Shown: piece by piece, positions 7,047-9,448 of the stretch
Layout: each line of letters begins with the position of its first letter
Position numbering within the stretch: the first letter of the stretch is position 1
Assembly (NCBI GenBank): GCA_938003595.1
Contig: CALKYH010000253.1
Location: 1-9,448 of the forward strand
Direction of reading: 5' to 3'
DNA: 9,448 nucleotides
From: an uncultured bacterium
Lineage (GTDB): Bacteria > Planctomycetota > Phycisphaerae > Phycisphaerales > UBA1924
Translations under genes and position numbers: made by a program
Notes under the pieces: generated by a model
Database searches by the model: none
Told to the model about the DNA's origin: nothing
What the model saw: the letters and a program-made list of their open reading frames with translations, nothing else

Positions 7047-8255
7047 GTGAGCGCCGCAACCAACAACCCGACGCCCTTCCTGTTCGTGGCGGTGAGCCCC
7101 ACGGGCGGCAAGAAGCTCGGCGTGCGCGCCGCCGTCACCGAGGCCGCGCTGCAGGAGGCGCTCCGTCGCGACCGCCTGCTGCTGCTCCGCGCGTGGAAGG
7201 CCCCCCAGTGGGCCACCCCCGCCGAGGTCGGCGCCCTGCCCCTCAAGGATCAAACGGCGCTGAACGAGCAGCTGTCGAACCTCCTCAAGCGGGGCGTGCC
7301 CCTGGTCGACGCGCTGCAGGTCGCCTCCTCCGTCGTCTCGCCCAAGGCCCGCGTCAAGGCCGCGCGCCTGCGCGATCTGGTCTCCGCCGGCGCCTCGTTC
7401 TCGACCGCCTGCGAGCAGGTCGGCGGGTTCGACACCGTCTCGATCGCCGTGTACCGCGCCGCCGAGCGCACAGGCGACCTCGGCGACGCCGCGGCCCGAC
7501 TGGCCGCCGCCACGCGCCGACGCCTGGCCATCGGGCAGAAGGCCGTCACCCTCCTGATCTACCCCGCCGTGGTGCTGACGATCAGCATCATCGTCTCGGC
7601 CCTCATGCTCATCCTCGTGGTGCCCATGATCGGCAAGGCCCTCGAGCAGGCCGAGGTCGATCTGCCGTGGTACTCCCAGATCGTCATCGGCGCCGGTCAG
7701 GCGATGCGCGCCAATCTGCCGATCGTCGGCGGCGTGGCGCTGGCGCTGATCGTCGGCCTGATCCTCGGGCGCAGGATCATCGTCGGCGCCGTGCTGGCGC
7801 TGTCCCGCAAGCTCCCCGCCATCGCGCGGCTCCAGACCTCCGTCGAAGCGGCGCGCTTCTTCGCCATCATGGGCGCGCTCGTCCGCACCGGCGTGCCCGT
7901 GGCCGACGCCCTCGCCGTCGCCGGTCAGACCGTCACCGCCCCCACGCTCCGCCGCCAGCTGGACACCATGCGCAAGCGCCTGGTCGAAGGCGGCCTGTTC
8001 CGCAACCTGGTCGAGGAAGTGGACGAACTGCCCCTGGCCACGCGCCGGCTGCTCGTCGCCGCGGAGCGCTCGGGCGATCTCGAGACCGCGTTCGACTCCA
8101 TGGCCCAGGACATGAGCGACGAGGTCGAGCGCCGCTCCGACCGGCTGATGGCCCTGCTCGAACCGCTGCTGATCGTGCTGATGTTCTCGGTCATCGGCAC
8201 GCTGCTGATCTCCATCATGCTGCCGATGATGTCCACGATGCGGGGGGTGAAATGA
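7047..8255 (+). CDS. gspF: Type II secretion inner-membrane platform protein GspF
   Basis: A 402-residue polytopic membrane protein on which GspE acts during pseudopilus assembly. The GTG start lies 23 nt after gspE with only a weak purine-rich upstream stretch. It is chosen because the conserved N-terminal segment (FLFVAVSPTGGKKLG, residues 11-25) begins just after it and no ATG is near. Two T2SSF domains (PF00482) are visible. The first starts near LNEQLSNLLKRGVPLVDAL (72 on) and includes AERTGDL; the second includes FFAIMGALVRTGVPVADAL and AAERSGDL. Three membrane segments are predicted by eye: about 167-197, 224-250 and 374-398. The length matches the GspF norm. The TGA stop overlaps an ATG (8252), but the tiny frame it opens looks spurious. 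Confidence 0.93.
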   Translation: MSAATNNPTPFLFVAVSPTGGKKLGVRAAVTEAALQEALRRDRLLLLRAWKAPQWATPAEVGALPLKDQTALNEQLSNLLKRGVPLVDALQVASSVVSPKARVKAARLRDLVSAGASFSTACEQVGGFDTVSIAVYRAAERTGDLGDAAARLAAATRRRLAIGQKAVTLLIYPAVVLTISIIVSALMLILVVPMIGKALEQAEVDLPWYSQIVIGAGQAMRANLPIVGGVALALIVGLILGRRIIVGAVLALSRKLPAIARLQTSVEAARFFAIMGALVRTGVPVADALAVAGQTVTAPTLRRQLDTMRKRLVEGGLFRNLVEEVDELPLATRRLLVAAERSGDLETAFDSMAQDMSDEVERRSDRLMALLEPLLIVLMFSVIGTLLISIMLPMMSTMRGVK

Positions 8256-8454
8256 GCCCCGCCGTGCCCATTCCGACAGCATCCCCGCCCGGCGCCCGGT
8301 CCCTCGGGAACCACCCGGACGGGGCCCGCGTCCACCCTTAGGATGCCGACGGGATTCCGGGGCTACGGGGCCCCGAGCGAACACGCCCGCCCCTCGCAAC
8401 GCACAACACACGACCAACCCCCCGACCAACCCAATGTCGCACAGGACCACGCCC
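8256..8454. other. Gap between gspF and gspG with CA-rich leader
   Basis: These 199 nt interrupt an otherwise tightly packed operon. The first half is GC-rich with a small GC hairpin (stem 8358-8363 with 8370-8375, 6-nt loop) that lacks a T tract. From about 8376 to 8433 the plus strand is dominated by C and A, with a single T, and so should be largely unstructured as RNA. No convincing -35/-10 pair is seen. A promoter or processing site for gspG could lie here. Confidence 0.5.
8443..8446 (+). promoter_or_regulatory. Ribosome binding site that sets the gspG start
   Basis: AGGA ends 8 nt before ATG 8455. The alternative ATG 8434 has only a C/A-rich sequence upstream, so the second ATG is preferred. 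Confidence 0.6.
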
Positions 8455-8862
8455 ATGACCGCCAAGACCGCCCACGCCCGCCGCCGCGCCTCCCGCAGCG
8501 CCTTCACGCTCCTCGAGATGATGCTCGTGCTGGTCATCATCGGGGTGCTGGCCTCGGTCGCGGCGCTGAACCTCGTCGGCGGCGCCGACAGCGCCCGCGT
8601 GAAGGCCACCGAAACGACGATCAAGACCGTGGAAGCCGCGCTCAAGCAGTACTACTTCGACAAGGGCGCCTACCCCACCACCGAGCAGGGCCTGGCCGTG
8701 CTGGTGCCCAAGTACCTCGAGAAGCCGCCGATGGACGGCTGGAAGCGCGAGCTGTTCTACTACAGCCCCGGCGTCAACGGCCACGACTACGAGATCGTCT
8801 CGGTCGGCAAGGACGCCCTGCCCGACAGCGAGGACGATGTCGTCTCCTGGCGACTGGAGTGA
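8455..8862 (+). CDS. gspG: Type II secretion major pseudopilin GspG
   Basis: A 135-residue prepilin that would polymerise into the pseudopilus, the piston of the T2SS. The N-terminus has a basic leader (Arg9-Arg11, Arg14) then A^FTLLEMMLVLVIIGVL, with cleavage by prepilin peptidase after Ala16 and Glu at mature position 5. The hydrophobic helix spans about 17-40. The C-terminal part carries the GspG family (PF08334) landmark YPTTEQGL (73-80) and an acidic end with Asp120, Asp124, Asp127, Asp128 and a final VVSW. That region matches the calcium-binding loop of known GspG, although the glycines usual in that loop are missing and it is short. Position -1 is Ala where Gly is the general rule. ATG 8455 has AGGA 8 nt upstream; starting at 8434 would add seven residues. 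The next gene follows 4 nt after the stop. Confidence 0.93.
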   Translation: MTAKTAHARRRASRSAFTLLEMMLVLVIIGVLASVAALNLVGGADSARVKATETTIKTVEAALKQYYFDKGAYPTTEQGLAVLVPKYLEKPPMDGWKRELFYYSPGVNGHDYEIVSVGKDALPDSEDDVVSWRLE

Positions 8863-8866
8863 CGCC

Positions 8867-9448
8867 ATGCGGTCCGCGCGGGGCATTACCTTCCTCGAGG
8901 TTGTTTTCTCCTCGGCCATGCTCGCCGTCGTCGCCGCCACCATCACCAGCGGCTTCGCGATGATCGACCGGCTGAGCGTCATCGGCGAGCGCAAGCTCGC
9001 GGCCTACGAGGTCGCGCACCGCCTGGTCCTGCAGTTCCTCGACAACCCGACCGACATGCCCCCCGACACCCTGCCCCTCCCGGGCGAGGTCACCGGGCGC
9101 GTCGAGAAATTCTGGTACCTGCTCAACGACTCCGAGCTCACCCCCGAGGAAAACGGCGAGAGCGGCGTCACCACGCGAGGACAGATCAACACCCAGCAGC
9201 TCTCCGTCGAGGAACGCATCAGCGCCCGCATGAGCATGGTGACGGTCGAGGTCTACGAGGACGAGAACGGCCGCCGATCCGCCGAGCCCATCGCCACCAT
9301 CAACCGCGTCTACGACCCCTTCGCCGGCGCCGAGGACGACCCCGCCACCTTCATGAAGCACCTGCAGAAGAAGTTCGAGGGCCAGCCCGAGGTCCAGGCG
9401 CTGCTGCAGTCGCTCATGGCCCAGATGATCCAGGAGCAGCAGCAGAAG
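8867..9448 (+). CDS. Minor pseudopilin-like protein (GspI/GspJ-like), incomplete at 3' end
   Basis: The frame is open from ATG 8867 to the window edge (194 residues, no stop seen). A GGAG at 8856-8859, inside the last codons of gspG, ends 7 nt before the ATG. The short leader MRSARG is followed by ITFLEVVFSSAMLAVVAATI, a class III prepilin signal with cleavage after Gly6, Glu at mature position 5 and a hydrophobic helix. Placement directly after gspG fits a minor pseudopilin (GspH, I or J position). Beyond the helix I see no clear GspI/GspJ signature. The middle is acidic and hydrophilic, and the last about 50 visible residues look helical, charged and Gln-rich, ending in a run of Gln. That tail is unusual for a pseudopilin. 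The prepilin-like class is secure; the exact subunit is not. Confidence 0.8.
   Translation, partial: MRSARGITFLEVVFSSAMLAVVAATITSGFAMIDRLSVIGERKLAAYEVAHRLVLQFLDNPTDMPPDTLPLPGEVTGRVEKFWYLLNDSELTPEENGESGVTTRGQINTQQLSVEERISARMSMVTVEVYEDENGRRSAEPIATINRVYDPFAGAEDDPATFMKHLQKKFEGQPEVQALLQSLMAQMIQEQQQK

Noticed and set aside
8252..8341. 29-codon frame whose ATG overlaps the gspF stop (ATGA)
   Set aside because: The ATGA overlap is attractive, but the product is Pro/Gly-rich with no hydrophobic or conserved segment, and it ends in the intergenic gap.
8358..8375. GC hairpin as a possible terminator after gspF
   Set aside because: The stem is only 6 bp with no following T tract, and such hairpins arise easily by chance at this GC content.
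8434..8454. Earlier ATG as the gspG start
   Set aside because: It is in frame but has no Shine-Dalgarno sequence; ATG 8455 has AGGA at good spacing and already gives a full basic leader.
4903..8645. Very long open frames on the minus strand opposite gspD, gspE and gspF
   Set aside because: They are rich in His, Asp, Gly and Arg, show no recognisable domain, and mirror strongly conserved plus-strand genes; this is the usual effect of high third-position GC.

Overview
This is a GC-rich (roughly 70%) bacterial chromosomal segment. Several features suggest a planctomycete, probably of the Phycisphaerae type. These are a GGQ release-factor-like protein with a planctomycete-style C-terminal extension, a phytase-type esterase-like protein, a pseudopilin with Ala rather than Gly before the cleavage site, and a proline/alanine-rich secretin. 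The organism call is inference. No mobile element, CRISPR array, rRNA or tRNA gene is visible, and gene density is high.

Layout. Positions 1-438 (+) hold the 3' part of a GGQ release-factor-like gene whose start lies outside the window. It converges on, and overlaps by 44 nt, a minus-strand gene pair at 395-2448. The upstream member of that pair (1468-2448) is a signal-less BtuF/FepB-type binding-protein-fold protein. The downstream member (395-1486) is a secreted, probably lipid-anchored, esterase-like protein. The two overlap by 19 nt and are probably translationally coupled. A 136-nt divergent intergenic region (2449-2584) separates them from a plus-strand type II secretion (T2SS) cluster.

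The T2SS cluster is gspD (secretin, 2585-5272), gspE (ATPase, 5269-7023), gspF (inner-membrane platform, 7047-8255), a 199-nt gap, gspG (major pseudopilin, 8455-8862) and a second pseudopilin-like gene (8867 to the window end, incomplete). Together they would supply the outer-membrane channel, the motor, its membrane platform and the growing pseudopilus. gspD and gspE overlap by 4 nt (GTGA). gspG and the next gene are 4 nt apart, with the Shine-Dalgarno sequence inside the end of gspG. gspC and the other assembly genes are not in the window; they may follow downstream or be absent.

The most striking signal is not a gene. The tetranucleotide ACGT does not occur anywhere in the 9448 bases, although ACG and CGT are each very common. 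Wherever Asp, Asn, Tyr or His precedes Val, the normally rare T-ending codon is used (for example GAT-GTC), so the avoidance is visible within genes on both strands. This points to a genome-level cause such as an ACGT-specific restriction-modification system or cytosine methylation with deamination.
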